A stretch of DNA of 27,784 nt from Brachionus koreanus (GCA_016987375.1 PJRA01000412.1:2376535-2404318), one strand, 5' to 3'. Positions 1 through 9,405 are shown, numbered from the stretch's first letter. Translations and numbers: made by a program. The notes: a model not told the origin generated them from the sequence alone.

Positions 1-238
1 TTTCAAGCAAGTTGGTTACACAGGATTTACCACGCATAAATCCATGTTGATGGATAGAAAGTAATTTTTGTTCAGATAAATGAATTACCATTTCATCTCT
101 AATTAGCTTCTCCATTATTTTTATCAGTATTGATAGAAGCGATATTGGACGATAGTTTTCAGGATTTGTTTTACCACCTTTCTTCTTGTATACTGGAGTA
201 ACTTTAGCTCTTTTCCAACATGCTGGTATCACACTAGA
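1..238 (-). mobile_element. Non-LTR retrotransposon reverse transcriptase fragment, truncated by window edge
   Basis: On the minus strand the segment is open without a stop from about 238 down to base 1. It reads like the start of a LINE reverse-transcriptase domain: a WKRAKVTPVYKKKG stretch, then NPENYRPISLLS, then KIMEKLIRDEM and QHGF-RGKSCVTNLLE. The order W-K-x-A-x-V-x-P-x-(Y/F)-K-K followed by N-Y-R-P-I-S-L-L and Q-(H/Y)-G-F is typical of CR1/jockey/RTE-like non-LTR elements. The catalytic (Y/F)xDD motif would lie beyond the left edge. The reading frame appears intact, so this copy may be fairly young. Its 5' side (above 238) runs directly into AT-rich DNA, so it may be 5'-truncated as LINE copies usually are. 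The family-level call is firm; the clade is not determined. Confidence 0.8.
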
Positions 239-316
239 CTAAAATTAAAATAAATCTCTTTTTAAAATATAAAGAATTAAAAGAAAATTTTTTTCAAATA
301 TTTAATAAAAATTTAA

Positions 317-795
317 TTCCTCAAAAATGTTGTACGAGACAAAGAGTTTTCAACAAAACCTTCAATTGAACTAAAATTATGGACTTTAACATATGATTTA
401 TTAAGATTTAAACCAGTAGTTTTGCAGGCAAATACTCGTACATTTTATTTTCAATCAACAGATTCACTTTTAGAATTAAACCAAGAGTTAGTTAAAAAAG
501 CCCAAGATTCATATTTGAAAAAAACTGGAAAAATTTTGATGATTTTATAAATTATGAAAGTGCTTACTGGACCGTACAGTTATCAGCTGATGTATATGAA
601 AATAATTGGCTAGAATATGGTAGAATTTCATGTGATTGTCCAAGATATTCAAAAAGTTATACATGCAAACATTGTATATATATTGCTGTTAAAAATAAAT
701 TAACTAAAATTCGTGATAATGCTAAGACACTTGATGTTGGTGAAAAAAGAACTCGTGGTAGACCTAAACTAGTCAAAAAAGCTTTATTGAGATAG
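317..795 (+). pseudogene. SWIM zinc-finger protein relic, MULE-transposase type, one frameshift
   Basis: Two overlapping frames give one protein. Frame 2 (317 to about 537) covers the VVRDKEFSTKPSIELKLW region through FYFQSTDSLLELNQELV. Frame 1 (about 536 to the TAG at 793-795) covers DDFINYESAYWTVQLSADVY and then a SWIM finger: CDC at 631-639, Y-T-C-K-H at 658-672. The C-x-C-x(n)-C-x-H pattern followed by a basic, GRP-containing tail is the SWIM domain found C-terminal to MULE transposases and in related FAR1/ZSWIM-like proteins. A single-base shift near 535 breaks the frame, and there is no start codon or DDE catalytic core in the window. I infer a dead 3' fragment of a Mutator-like element or a domesticated relative. 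A MULE-type MITE lies at 22070-22393, so such transposases have probably acted in this genome. Confidence 0.6.
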
Positions 796-1050
796 ACTTT
801 TTTTACAATTTATGTTTTAATTTATTTTGATTTTAATATATTATAATTTTGATGTATCTTTTCTACTTAATTAATTTAATTTTTCGTGTATTTTGATGAT
901 GAATTTTTTTAAAAGATGCTTAAATTTTTTTTTTGATTAAATTTTAATAATTTTGGCGATAAAAACAAAAATATTTTGATGCTATTTATTAAATTATTTG
1001 ATGATAAATTAAATACCACCCTATTTTTTTTATTTTTCTTCTTTTCAAAA

Positions 1051-1126
1051 ATTCACAATTCAATCTTAAATTGTGAATGTGGTTATTATGTGATACAATA
1101 AAAAGCTGGTCTCACATAATGACCAC
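1051..1126. repeat. Two stacked short inverted repeats
   Basis: ATTCACAATT at 1051-1060 pairs perfectly with AATTGTGAAT at 1069-1078. Immediately after it, GTGGTTATTATGTGA at 1079-1093 pairs with TCACATAATGACCAC at 1112-1126 (14 of 15 bases). The string ATTATGTGATACAATAA near 1085 recurs as ATTATGTCATACAATAA near 1507, linking this hairpin pair to the repeat at 1369-1530. Most likely the end of a small unclassified transposon; no function is implied. Confidence 0.5.
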
Positions 1127-1368
1127 TTTAAATCTTAGTTTTCAATCTGCTTTTTTAAAATTTTTTCCTTAAAAAAGATTAATAAAAAAGACGGCTGAAG
1201 TTAAAACTTGGTGTGCTTTTTCGCATGTAAAAAACTGCTAATTAAAACTTATTTGGTAATAAAGACTTGTTATTTTATTAAATAAACGATTCAAACTCTT
1301 CATATAAAAAAAAGCAAGTAAAGACGTATTTTTATAAAAAAAATTTAAATAACCATATGTTTTTAAGG

Positions 1369-1530
1369 AATACTGGCATGTCATTATTGTCGAACACTGA
1401 AAATCAAAAAAATGGCATTTTTGGATCATTTTCGACAATAGCGACATGGCGTTAATTCATTTTGAATACCAGTGTTCGATAAGAAACGACATGTCCATAT
1501 TGTGCATTATGTCATACAATAACATGTCTT
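1369..1530. repeat. Fold-back repeat with three related arms
   Basis: The arm at 1369-1399 (containing GGCATGTCATTATTGTCGAA) is inverted at 1470-1501 (CAGTGTTCGAT through GACATGTCCATATT) at roughly 80 percent identity, and a third, closer inverted copy lies at 1431-1450 (TTCGACAATAGCGACATGGC). The inner GTTAATTC and TGAATACC string at 1451-1470 recurs at 4977-4993 beside the nested transposon there, so both are probably members of one MITE family. It lies about 200 bp past the 3' end of the Na+/K+-ATPase beta gene. Confidence 0.5.
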
Positions 1531-1647
1531 AAAAATCGAACAATTTGGAAATTTTTACTATTTTTATAAAATTAATTTGTCAAATTGAATTGAAAAAAAT
1601 CAAATTGTAATTAATATTAGATTATCATTAATGAATTAAGATAAAAT

Positions 1648-1653
1648 TTTATT
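1648..1653 (-). terminator. Candidate poly(A) signal of the Na+/K+-ATPase beta gene
   Basis: TTTATT on the plus strand is AATAAA on the minus strand, 53 nt past the stop codon of the ATPase beta gene. Supported only by position and motif; the AT-rich background makes chance matches common. Confidence 0.4.
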
Positions 1654-1705
1654 ATTTTTTTATTTAACTTAATTTAGAACTAAAAATAAAATTTGAAATT
1701 ATTTT

Positions 1706-2719
1706 TTATTTTTTGTTAAAAAGCTTAAATCTGACCATTCCTCTTAGATTAACTTTATCATTCGAATCTATATTAGCTGAATATGCTTTGCATAAAACAA
1801 GTATTAATTGATTTTTAGGTATATTTTGAAAATGGACAAAAACAAGAGGTGCCTTATAACCTAGCTGATTAAGAAAAGGATAATAATAATTAGGTATGAG
1901 GCCAAAATTGTGAAAATTTAGACTCTTTGAATTTGCTGAATAATATTTGATTTCTGCCTCTCTTAATGCATCCCGATCAGCTGGATATTCGCCATCACAT
2001 GCAACTATTATATTGTTTGCAAGCAGTTCTGTTCTATTCATTAGAAGGGAAGAGTCGAGTGGAAACTTTTCAAAACTTTCATAAGTCTTTGGAACCCATT
2101 CAAAAATTTTATTCAATTTTAAAAGTACACAAGGTCCAGTTGCATATCCATAATTTGCAGATGGATCACAGGTAGTGTTTTCCAAAACTTTCTTGTAATC
2201 GAACTGGCAGTAAGCTTTCTCGTTTTGAAATTTATTTCTCAGATCTTTTAAATCATGATTTTCACACTCATCAACTATAGTTCCAAATTGTGAGAGCTCA
2301 TCATACTTTTTAGCTAAAAATAAGTCTAAATTTCTGGTCAATCTATCCTGGTTATAACCATTATTCTGATAATAAATGAGCATGCTTTCGATGTCTATTT
2401 GAGGTCTGAATCCGAGCCCAGGGTTAAGCTTGTTTCTTGAAGCCATTACACTTTGTTCAGCCACATACTTTGGTGTATCTCTTCCTATAGTTGTAGCTAC
2501 ATAAATCGCCAGATATCCGACAAAAAATGATGATAATGCTGTATAGAATACAAAATAAAAAAGTGTTATTTTTGCCCAACTTAAGCTATCACGACCTAGA
2601 AATTCATTTGTTTCTTTATTTATCAAAAATTTTTTTAAATTTTTGGCATTTCTAGCCATACTATTCAAGCATTCTTTAAATTTTGATGGGTCCGTCACGG
2701 TTACATCATTTTTGTCCAT
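1706..2719 (-). CDS. ATP1B: Na+/K+-transporting ATPase subunit beta, intronless
   Basis: Non-catalytic beta subunit of the plasma-membrane sodium/potassium pump; in the family it folds, traffics and tunes the alpha subunit. The 337-residue protein is a type II membrane protein: cytoplasmic residues 1-49, one membrane helix at about 50-75 (SWAKITLFYFVFYTALSSFF begins it), then the ectodomain. Family marks are GLGFRP at 101-106, YGYATGPCVLLKLN at 190-203, YYYPFLNQLGYKAPLVFVHF at 278-297 and LCKAYSANI at 309-317. Six ectodomain cysteines sit as three expected disulfides (152-171, 184-197, 241-310). N-glycosylation sequons occur at 181-183 and 228-230. An in-frame TAA lies 18 nt upstream of the ATG, fixing the start. 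The protein is slightly longer than the usual roughly 300 residues. No introns, unlike the split genes elsewhere here, so an old retrocopy is possible. The paralogue number is unknown. Confidence 0.93.
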   Translation of the reverse strand: MDKNDVTVTDPSKFKECLNSMARNAKNLKKFLINKETNEFLGRDSLSWAKITLFYFVFYTALSSFFVGYLAIYVATTIGRDTPKYVAEQSVMASRNKLNPGLGFRPQIDIESMLIYYQNNGYNQDRLTRNLDLFLAKKYDELSQFGTIVDECENHDLKDLRNKFQNEKAYCQFDYKKVLENTTCDPSANYGYATGPCVLLKLNKIFEWVPKTYESFEKFPLDSSLLMNRTELLANNIIVACDGEYPADRDALREAEIKYYSANSKSLNFHNFGLIPNYYYPFLNQLGYKAPLVFVHFQNIPKNQLILVLCKAYSANIDSNDKVNLRGMVRFKLFNKK

Positions 2720-4107
2720 TCTAATAATTCTAAATTATTGAAAATTTTATTTACTTATTTTTGCAAGTTTAAATTACTTTAAACTTTACTTATCTTACCA
2801 GATTTTTGTTTAGTTAGCAGAAATAATAAAATAAACGTGAAAATTAAACAAAAATCATGAATCGATCAGAATTATTTATTTTTCGTTTGAAAATGTTTTT
2901 CAACTTGAGTATGAAGTTCATTAAATAGACTTACGTAAAACTTTTAAATATCATCTTAAAAATTCAAAATTAATTTAAAATACTGTGGCTTTTTTATTGA
3001 AAAAGTCTGAGCATTTAAATAAATATTTTGTAATTCTTTTGATCTTTAAATTAAAAATGTTTTTAAAAAGACGCTAACCTTGCTTAAGAGACTGTCTAAC
3101 TTTTATTACTTAAGTTTATTTTACTTTAAAGAAAAAAAAACTCAAAAATTTATAATTGCACTTAAGTAACTGAATAATTTCCAGTTTTTCTGGTTACGTC
3201 TTCTTAGAATCAAGAAATTAGATAAAAAATGTAAAAAATATTTTTTTTTTAATCTTAATAAAAGAAGAAAAATAATCTAAAATTAATATTTTAGGAATTC
3301 GAAAATGATCCAAAATATTTTTTTTAAATAATTGAAAAATCTAAATTTAGTCTCAAGCCCATTAAAATCGGATATTATCTATTTAAAGAAATTTCGATTC
3401 AAAATAAAGTAAAAATACCTAGCATAAAATAAATATTTTTTGATGCTTTTTATGTCTAAAAATAGTTTTTAGCATTAACTAGCCTCTCTTAATTTGTTTT
3501 TCATGGGTGAAAGAAATTAAGACTGATAGTTTGATTAAAATTTTTTTATTATTTGTTTCAATTAAAGCCTCGAGTAATTTGACAATCTATTAAGTTTCAA
3601 TGCTTCCAATTGCAACATTTATTTATTAAAATTTTCAGCCTTATAGATATTTAAAAATAAAAAAGTAAAAATTATACAAATTTTTTGTCATTTTACAAGT
3701 AAAAATAGTTTGTATTGTATTGAATGCCGAAGTTAATTAGAAAGAAATAATATTTTATTGAGTCAACTAGACCTAGATTAGTAAATTAAAATTGGATCTC
3801 TATCAAGAAAATAGAAAATTTTGGATCAGAATTTATAAAATTGATGTGTATCATTTCGGGATCGGATAATGCCTTCTAATTGACGTGTTTTCATAGTCAA
3901 ACATTTTAAAAGTTGAAAAAATATCAAAATTATCGAAAGACATGCCAAGTATAAACGTTTAATGTAAAAAAAATAATATTCCAATAACTTATATCATTTA
4001 ATAAAATATATTCAATATTACATTAAGTTAATTATCTTATAAATTAAAGATTATGCAGTCAATATATTTTAAATATCTTGGAGCTTCACTATATATATAT
4101 ATATTTA
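2720..4107. other. AT-rich intergenic DNA, no gene seen
   Basis: Upstream of the ATPase beta gene. All six frames are broken and I see no domain-like peptide. It must hold the ATPase beta promoter near 2720-2900, but no element can be assigned. A short (TA)n run lies at about 4091-4104. Confidence 0.5.
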
Positions 4108-4157
4108 AGGTAATTGCTCGATTTTAACGAAATTTCGTTATAAACATAACGAAATGT

Positions 4158-4165
4158 CTCTAAAT
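4158..4165. repeat. Left target-site duplication of the hAT MITE
   Basis: CTCTAAAT, identical to 4942-4949. Read directly from the sequence; both copies abut the terminal inverted repeats without a gap. Confidence 0.85.
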
Positions 4166-4941
4166 TAGTGTTGGGTAACGGTCAACTTTGGCCGGCTTGT
4201 ATAAACGGCCTTTTTTTGCCGAAAATTTAACGGCGGCATTTTAGACCGTCCGTAAATTGGCTGGCCGTATCTGAACCGTCTTTAAAAGTAACGGCTGTGT
4301 GGTGGCCGACCAAGTGACGGACCGACCGTACGGTGGCCAGCCAAATTTTCAAATTTTGTTTTAAGAATAAACTATAAGTTTAATTAGATTTTCATAACTT
4401 ATTTAAAGTTAATCATTTATCTTTTGAAGTTTATTTTTTAATATATTAAAGCCTTTTTATCATAAAGAATCAAAAATTCGAATTAAAAATTTATTCAATT
4501 AATACTATTAATAGATTTAATTTCAAACTTTAATCAAATATAATAAATTTGGTTATTAAATGTCTAAATTATTTATAAATAAAAGATTTTTAAAAAATAT
4601 GTAAAACATTATTGTCAAAAATTACCTAAAATAAAATATAAGATAAAAAAATAATAAATCTTAATGCCTTTAAATTTTTTTAAACATCTAACTAAATTTT
4701 TATAACTAAATGGACCGTATGGTGGCCGGTCGGTCTGCATACGGTTGGCCGTTTAACGGCCTTTCTGTTGGCCGGCCATTTCTCGGTCGGTTTTTTTGTT
4801 GGCCGCTGCTTCGCCGGCCATCCACAGTCTTTGACCGTTTAATCGACCGGCCGTGATTTAGCCGATTGCAGGACAGGCCACAGTCTCGGTATTTTTTTTT
4901 TCTGGCCGGACACGTGACCTCTTGACCGGCCCCCAACACTA
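4166..4941. mobile_element. hAT-type MITE, GC-rich arms, perfect 8-bp target duplication
   Basis: The element starts TAGTGTTGGG and ends CCCAACACTA, a perfect 10-bp terminal inverted repeat; similarity continues to about 20 bp (TAACGGTCAA against GGCCGGTCAA on the reverse complement). It is flanked by CTCTAAAT at 4158-4165 and 4942-4949. An 8-bp duplication plus a TAG(T/G)GTTGGG-like end is the classic hAT superfamily signature. The arms (4166-4345 and 4707-4941) are strikingly GC-rich and full of GGCC, CCGG and ACCGT words, while the core (4346-4706) is as AT-rich as the surroundings. There is no transposase coding capacity, so it is non-autonomous. The perfect target duplication suggests a fairly recent insertion. 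Confidence 0.85.
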
Positions 4942-4949
4942 CTCTAAAT
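4942..4949. repeat. Right target-site duplication of the hAT MITE
   Basis: CTCTAAAT, identical to 4158-4165, directly after the terminal CCCAACACTA. Confidence 0.85.
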
Positions 4950-5035
4950 AATCTTTTAAATAATAAAAACCCTGTCGTTAATTCTGAATACCCTGTTATA
5001 ACGATATGTCGTTAAAAGCAAGCAGTAAGGTTACC

Positions 5036-5581
5036 AATTTTTAGAATAATAAATAGAAATTTTTCAAAAAATTTAACATGATTATTGAGAATAAATTTTT
5101 AAATCGGTTTATGACTAAGAAATTTAAAAAAAAATTCAATTGTTTAAAAACTGTTTTAAATAACCATTTATTCAATAGAGTTTTGAATGTAGTCAAATTC
5201 TTCAGCACAGTTTTACATTATCTTATTTGAAATTAATAACTCCTGTTGGCTTGATTTTACAATAATGTTATTTTAAATTATGACAAAGACTTTGAAGTAT
5301 CAACGTTTTTAAATAATTTTGTTTTTTAAAATAATTGTGACGTATGAGTTCTAGATAAAAAGATTTCAAAATATAATCAAAATAAGCATATTTTGATAAA
5401 ATTTTATAAAAAATAACTTTATTCTCTAGTTTCTATTCTTAAGATAAATTAAGACAATCAGATACATTAAAACATTGGAAAAATTTGATATGAATCGCTT
5501 CAGAAATGAACAAAGAAAACGAATAAAAATGAAGAAGATAAAAAAGCTTGGATGCTGAACTAATTCCACATATATAATGAT
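5036..5581. other. AT-rich intergenic DNA, no gene seen
   Basis: No open frame with domain-like content on either strand. The last 80 bases (from about 5500) are A-rich and may already belong to the LINE relic that follows, but nothing diagnostic can be read there. Confidence 0.4.
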
Positions 5582-5802
5582 AAACTCTGGAAGACTGTAA
5601 AAAAGAGAACAAAAACACTTATATCTGGCGAAATTCTTGAAACAAGTTACAAAAATTTTTCAATGAGAAATTAATCAAGGAAACTAAACAACATAAAGAC
5701 TTGGATATGAAGCGAAAAATCCTTGAATATTAAAATGAAATCAAAGATAACCGAGAACATTATGAGATATCTGAGGAAGGTATTAAAATGTATTTAAAAA
5801 CC
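5582..5802 (+). pseudogene. Probable LINE ORF2 relic, linker between endonuclease and reverse transcriptase
   Basis: From 5582 one frame reads KLWKTVKKRTKT then ISGEILETSYKNF; after a one-base shift near 5660 it continues NEKLIKETKQHK and, past a TAA at 5731, ends with HYEISEEGIKMYLK before another TAA. A (F/L)W-K-x-(V/I)-K-K start, an EI-x-x-x-(Y/F)-(K/N)-x-(F/H)-F block and a final I-x-x-x-(I/V)-x-x-x-(I/L)-K is the usual layout of the segment just before the LINE reverse transcriptase. It is frameshifted and stop-containing, so not functional. The similarity is by pattern only. Confidence 0.35.
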
Positions 5803-6367
5803 TAAAATCCTTTGAAACTCAAGATTTCATTTTTTTTGGATGGTTAAAAAATATTTTGTATCCAATGCTCTTGAAAATAACCCTTTAAAATGTTATAAGT
5901 ATTTCAGACCTTGAAATTTAATGAATTATTTTAATTTTTTCTAAAAACCATATATATTCTAAAAGAGCATTAAATTTTCTACTTTTTGGTATAATTTTTT
6001 ATTTAAAAAACATTATTTTCTCTTGAATCGTATGTAGTAGTTCCAGGAATCTCAAAAAAGACTACTTTTTTAATAAATTAGACAAAATCCTAAAAAAATC
6101 TATGGTTTTACTTTTTTGAATTTATGTTTAATTTTTTGAAATAAAATCTCAATATAATAAAATTAATTATATAATTATATAATAAAATCTCAAAATCATG
6201 TGATTTGATTTAATTTTGGAATATTTTAATTATATTGATGATTTTCTTTTGATAAATTCATTAATAATTTTTAGAATTGATTTTAAAAAAATTATTTAGA
6301 AAAAAAATTGAAAAATTTAAATGATTTAATATGATCGCAGTAATCGTTTTTATTTAAATAAAATAAT
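5803..6367. other. AT-rich intergenic DNA, no gene seen
   Basis: Frames are broken on both strands, with simple A/T runs and TAATTATATAAT-like words at about 6158-6185. No recognisable peptide or terminal repeat. Confidence 0.4.
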
Positions 6368-6667
6368 TCAATCAAATTCTTCTTTAGCAAATCTACATTT
6401 TTTTGGGCATTTTGGACATGGATGAGGATTCTTCCCAGTTAAGATAAGATTAATTTTCTCAAAAGATACATTTAAAGGATGAATCAACACAATTTTTTGT
6501 TGAAGTACTTTCGTTGATGACACATTTCAGAAAAATTTTTTTATGTATTTTTTTACAAGCATCATAAAATAAAATATTGAATTTGTATAATTGCAAATTT
6601 CAAAATCATATTTCCGAAGTGAAGGAACTCTAGATGAGGTCTTAACATCTTGAGTTTTGTCATCAGT
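6368..6667 (-). pseudogene. Unrecognised coding relic with a CPKCPKKC motif
   Basis: One minus-strand frame runs from 6667 to a TGA at 6368-6370 with only a single internal stop (TGA at 6527-6529): 46 codons, the stop, then 52 codons. In sequence this AT-rich, 99 codons with one stop suggests former coding. The C-terminal end reads TGKNPHPCPKCPKKCRFAKE, giving a small cysteine cluster C-x2-C-x3-C. There is no ATG at the beginning and I do not recognise a family; a transposon-borne open frame or a lost exon are both possible. Confidence 0.3.
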
Positions 6668-6898
6668 TTATAAGATTATTGCCGTTTTCTCAATCAAATT
6701 AAATTAAATCTCTTGAATTGCTTTAATTTTAAGGATTTTTTTATAAAAAGGACATATAAAAAAGAAAGCTATCATCCTTTTATATATTTTTATTATTATT
6801 TGCTTATTATATATGATGAAACGAACAAAGTCCATTCTTTTCTATTCATTTTAAATAACATAAAAGCGTAGATGAATATGCTGAATAAATGCATTTAA

Positions 6899-7109
6899 CA
6901 CTAGAACGCCCGAGGGGTTTTAGACCCCTTTTTGATAAATTGAAACTTAAATTTTATAACATACAAATAAAATTTTAAAAATAGCTGTTAATAGCTTAAA
7001 ATTTTGATTCAAATTTTTTAGAAAATGAATTAATTCTCAAAGAAAATGTTTAATTTATCTTAATAAATTTATGTATTTTTTTATGAGAAATCAGCCGGAC
7101 TTTCTAGTG
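6899..7109. mobile_element. piggyBac-type MITE, TTAA target
   Basis: The left end CACTAGAACGCCCGAGGGG follows a TTAA at 6895-6898. The right end TTTCTAGTG at 7101-7109 is the reverse complement of CACTAGAAA and is followed by CTAA, one mutation from TTAA. Near the left end GGGG-TTTTAGA-CCCC forms a small hairpin, a feature I associate with piggyBac-like non-autonomous elements. Total 211 bp, no coding capacity. A second, decayed copy lies at 10030-10227. Confidence 0.6.
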
Positions 7110-7676
7110 CTAAAATTGGGCGTTTACAGAAGTAGCTAAAAAATTCATTTGAAAATAATTTCCTCTTGTTTATTTTGTTCCATAAATCAGATGCAAGTTG
7201 GCTAATAATCTTTTAGACTTAATTTTAATAATAATTAATTAACAAGTGTAACACAAACTTTTATTTAAAAGTAACAAAATGTTGATTAGTCTTAAAATGA
7301 AACATTGAACACTAGAGTCTAAACCTCAATTGATTACATAAATAATCATAATTTTCGATATTTAAAAATTCTAACAAATAAAGACAAAATACAATCAACA
7401 CAAATTAACTCATATGCAAACAAGCAATTAATTGTAAAAAAGTATATTTTTGAATAAGTAATCAACAGCCAACTTAATAGATCATTTACCTTAAAATTTT
7501 GCTCGAATAACGTGGGAATTAAAAAAATCAAAAAAATTTATTTTTATTTTGCAATTATATGCACAAAAAAATTTAATATTAAATCTGAATAAAATAAACT
7601 GTGAGCATAAATATTTTCCATAAAGTATTTTCTCTTTTATTCAGTAAGAAAAAAATTTTTTTTTACCAAAATAACA
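7110..7676. other. Intergenic DNA and presumed promoter region of the UBXN7-like gene
   Basis: No open frame with domain-like content. A pyrimidine-rich run ending TTCTCTTTTATTCAG at 7630-7644, 32 nt before the UBXN7 ATG, has the shape of a 3' splice site, so it could close a 5'-UTR intron or accept a spliced leader. Nothing else can be assigned. Confidence 0.4.
7641..7644 (+). promoter_or_regulatory. Candidate 3' splice (possibly trans-splice) acceptor before UBXN7 start
   Basis: TCAG at the end of a polypyrimidine run, with the ATG 32 nt downstream and no matching donor that I can identify. A spliced-leader acceptor or a 5'-UTR intron end are equally possible from sequence alone. Confidence 0.3.
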
Positions 7677-9405
7677 ATGTCATCCAACTCAAATCGACAA
7701 AGAAGAACGACACGTTCTACAAATTCAAATGGAACATCAGCTCCATCAAACAGCTCTAGCCGACCAGTGCGGTCTACACGCGCCAAAGTAACTGTTCACA
7801 AAATAAGTGACAGCTCAAGTGAATCTGAATCGGATGAAATTAAACCAATTGATTCAGCTAGTTTAAAAAAAATATATTCCAATAATAAAATTGATCAAGA
7901 CAAGTTGAATAAACTAGAAGCATTAACAGGACTATCTCGCAGCGAAGCGACGCGGCTTCTTGAAGCATCAAATCAAAATTTAGAACAAGCAGTCGAGCTT
8001 CATTTTACCAATGGAGCTGAGAAAAATTCAAATAACAAAAACGGACTCAAGAGAACTATCAATCATCTTGAAGACACCAACTCATCGGATTCCATTTACG
8101 CATCAGATGACAATGTTCGAGCCCCAATATTGCCTAAATCAGAAAAATTGCTTGATTATGATCCATATGGTACTTAATAATTTGATTAAATAAAAATAAA
8201 CTTTTCTTATTTTTTAAGCTATGGCTGTTCAGCCCCAGGCTAAACGTGTTCGTAGCGCATTTGACAGCTTTCGGCCAGGTAAGGCTAAAAATGAAAAAAT
8301 TTCTTTTGTTTTTTTTTATTTAAATTAATTTAAAAAATTCACAATTAAATAAATTTAATAAGATGAAGATGGTATGCCGTGTAGTAGTCACAGTAGCAAA
8401 GCCAAGTCACTAGCAGCATTGTACAAGCCACCTGTTGAACTTTTGTACAAGGGTTCATTTGAAATGTCCAAAATCGACGCCTGCAAAAAAAACCTATGGA
8501 TCCTTTTAAATGTTCAAGATCAAAGCGATTTTGCATGCCAGTGTTTAAATCGAGATTTGTGGCGCGAAGACGCAGTCAAAGAAATAATCAAAGCTAATTT
8601 TCTTTTTGTTCAACTTTATTTCGATTCGATTGATGGGAAAAAAATGATTAATTATTACCGTATAGCCAATTATCCGTTTATTGCCATTCTGGATCCTAGA
8701 ACCGGTGAAAATGTGATGCAATTTAACAACACCAATAAATTGGATCAATTTATTTTCTGTGAAAAGGTGACAAATTTTTTGTCCGAATATGAGATGCCAA
8801 TAATCGAACAAGAAAATGGTGAAACCCAGAGTGTAATTGATTTGGAGGAGACTGAAGAGTCCGAGTCAAAAAAGACCATAAAAGCCAGCGAACTGATTAA
8901 GGATTTGAATGGTGAAAGCAGCAATTCTAGCGAAGAGAGTGTTAAGATAATTCGAACAAAAAAAAACCGCCTAGAGAGCTCTGATGAAGAAGATCTAAAG
9001 CCCAAAATTGAAAAACTGGAAGAAAATCATCAACCAAAAATGCTCAAATATGAAACGCCCGATTCAAATAAAAAAGACTGTTTTATTCGTATTCTGTATC
9101 CAAACGGAGATCGATTGGATTTTTGTACCAATGGAGAGTGCAAATTTAAGGAGTTGATCGACTACTTGAAAAAACAAGGATTTAGAAAAAAATCACACGA
9201 ATTGATTGAGAGACTTATGCCGAACATAAAAACTTCAGAACCATGTGAACCTAATTCAAGTCAAACATCAAATATTTCTAAAGATTTGTCCAATTTAATA
9301 ATAACTAATCAATCAAGAAACTTATTTACTTATGAGAATGAGGATAAAAATTTCAAAGAGCTTAATCTGTTTCCACGAGTTTTTCTCTTATTACAAGAGC
9401 TCTAA
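7677..9405 (+). CDS. UBXN7: UBX domain-containing protein 7-like p97/VCP adaptor (UBA-UAS-UBX)
   Basis: Exons 7677-8169, 8219-8278 and 8363-9405 join with phases 1 and 1 into 531 residues (human UBXN7 is about 490). In the family this adaptor links ubiquitylated clients and cullin-RING ligases to the p97/VCP segregase. Domains: a Ser/Arg-rich leader 1-60; UBA at about 76-112 (KLNKLEALTGLSRSEATRLL); a linker ending APILPKSEKLLDYDPY; UAS thioredoxin-like domain at about 209-330 (LLYKGSFEMS, WILLNVQDQSDFACQCLNRD, NYPFIAILDPRTG); an acidic linker with VIDLEETEE at 342-350; UBX at about 423-531 (CFIRILYPNGDRLDF onward). The UBX domain is odd: where relatives have a conserved FPR turn this one has MPN (470-472), followed by an insert of about 30 residues, with an FPR only near the C-terminus (521-523). 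The start is the first ATG of the open frame. Confidence 0.9.

Larger units (their letters stand above)
4108..5035. mobile_element. Inverted-repeat DNA element (pogo/Tigger-like ends), host of the hAT MITE
   Basis: The left end TTTTAACGAAATTTCGTTATAA (4120-4141) is matched in inverted orientation on the right at about 4994-5015 (plus-strand TTATAACGATATGTCGTTAA, then AA), with only a few mismatches. The repeated TAACGAAAT words resemble TIRs of pogo/Tigger-type Tc1/mariner elements, from memory of that family. If the 776-bp insert at 4166-4941 and one duplication copy are removed, the remaining element is only about 150 bp. Outer boundaries are approximate and I could not find a clear TA target duplication, so the family assignment is tentative. 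Confidence 0.35.

Noticed and set aside
1238..1447. 69-codon minus-strand open frame
   Set aside because: It overlaps the fold-back repeat arms and has a low-complexity Phe/Tyr/Asn composition.
4706..4939. 77-codon minus-strand open frame rich in Arg, Gly and Pro
   Set aside because: It lies wholly inside the right arm of the hAT-type MITE and reflects the GC-rich GGCC/ACCGT subrepeats rather than a protein.
7346..7531. 61-codon minus-strand open frame upstream of UBXN7
   Set aside because: Hydrophobic low-complexity peptide typical of AT-rich noncoding DNA, with no domain or splice support.
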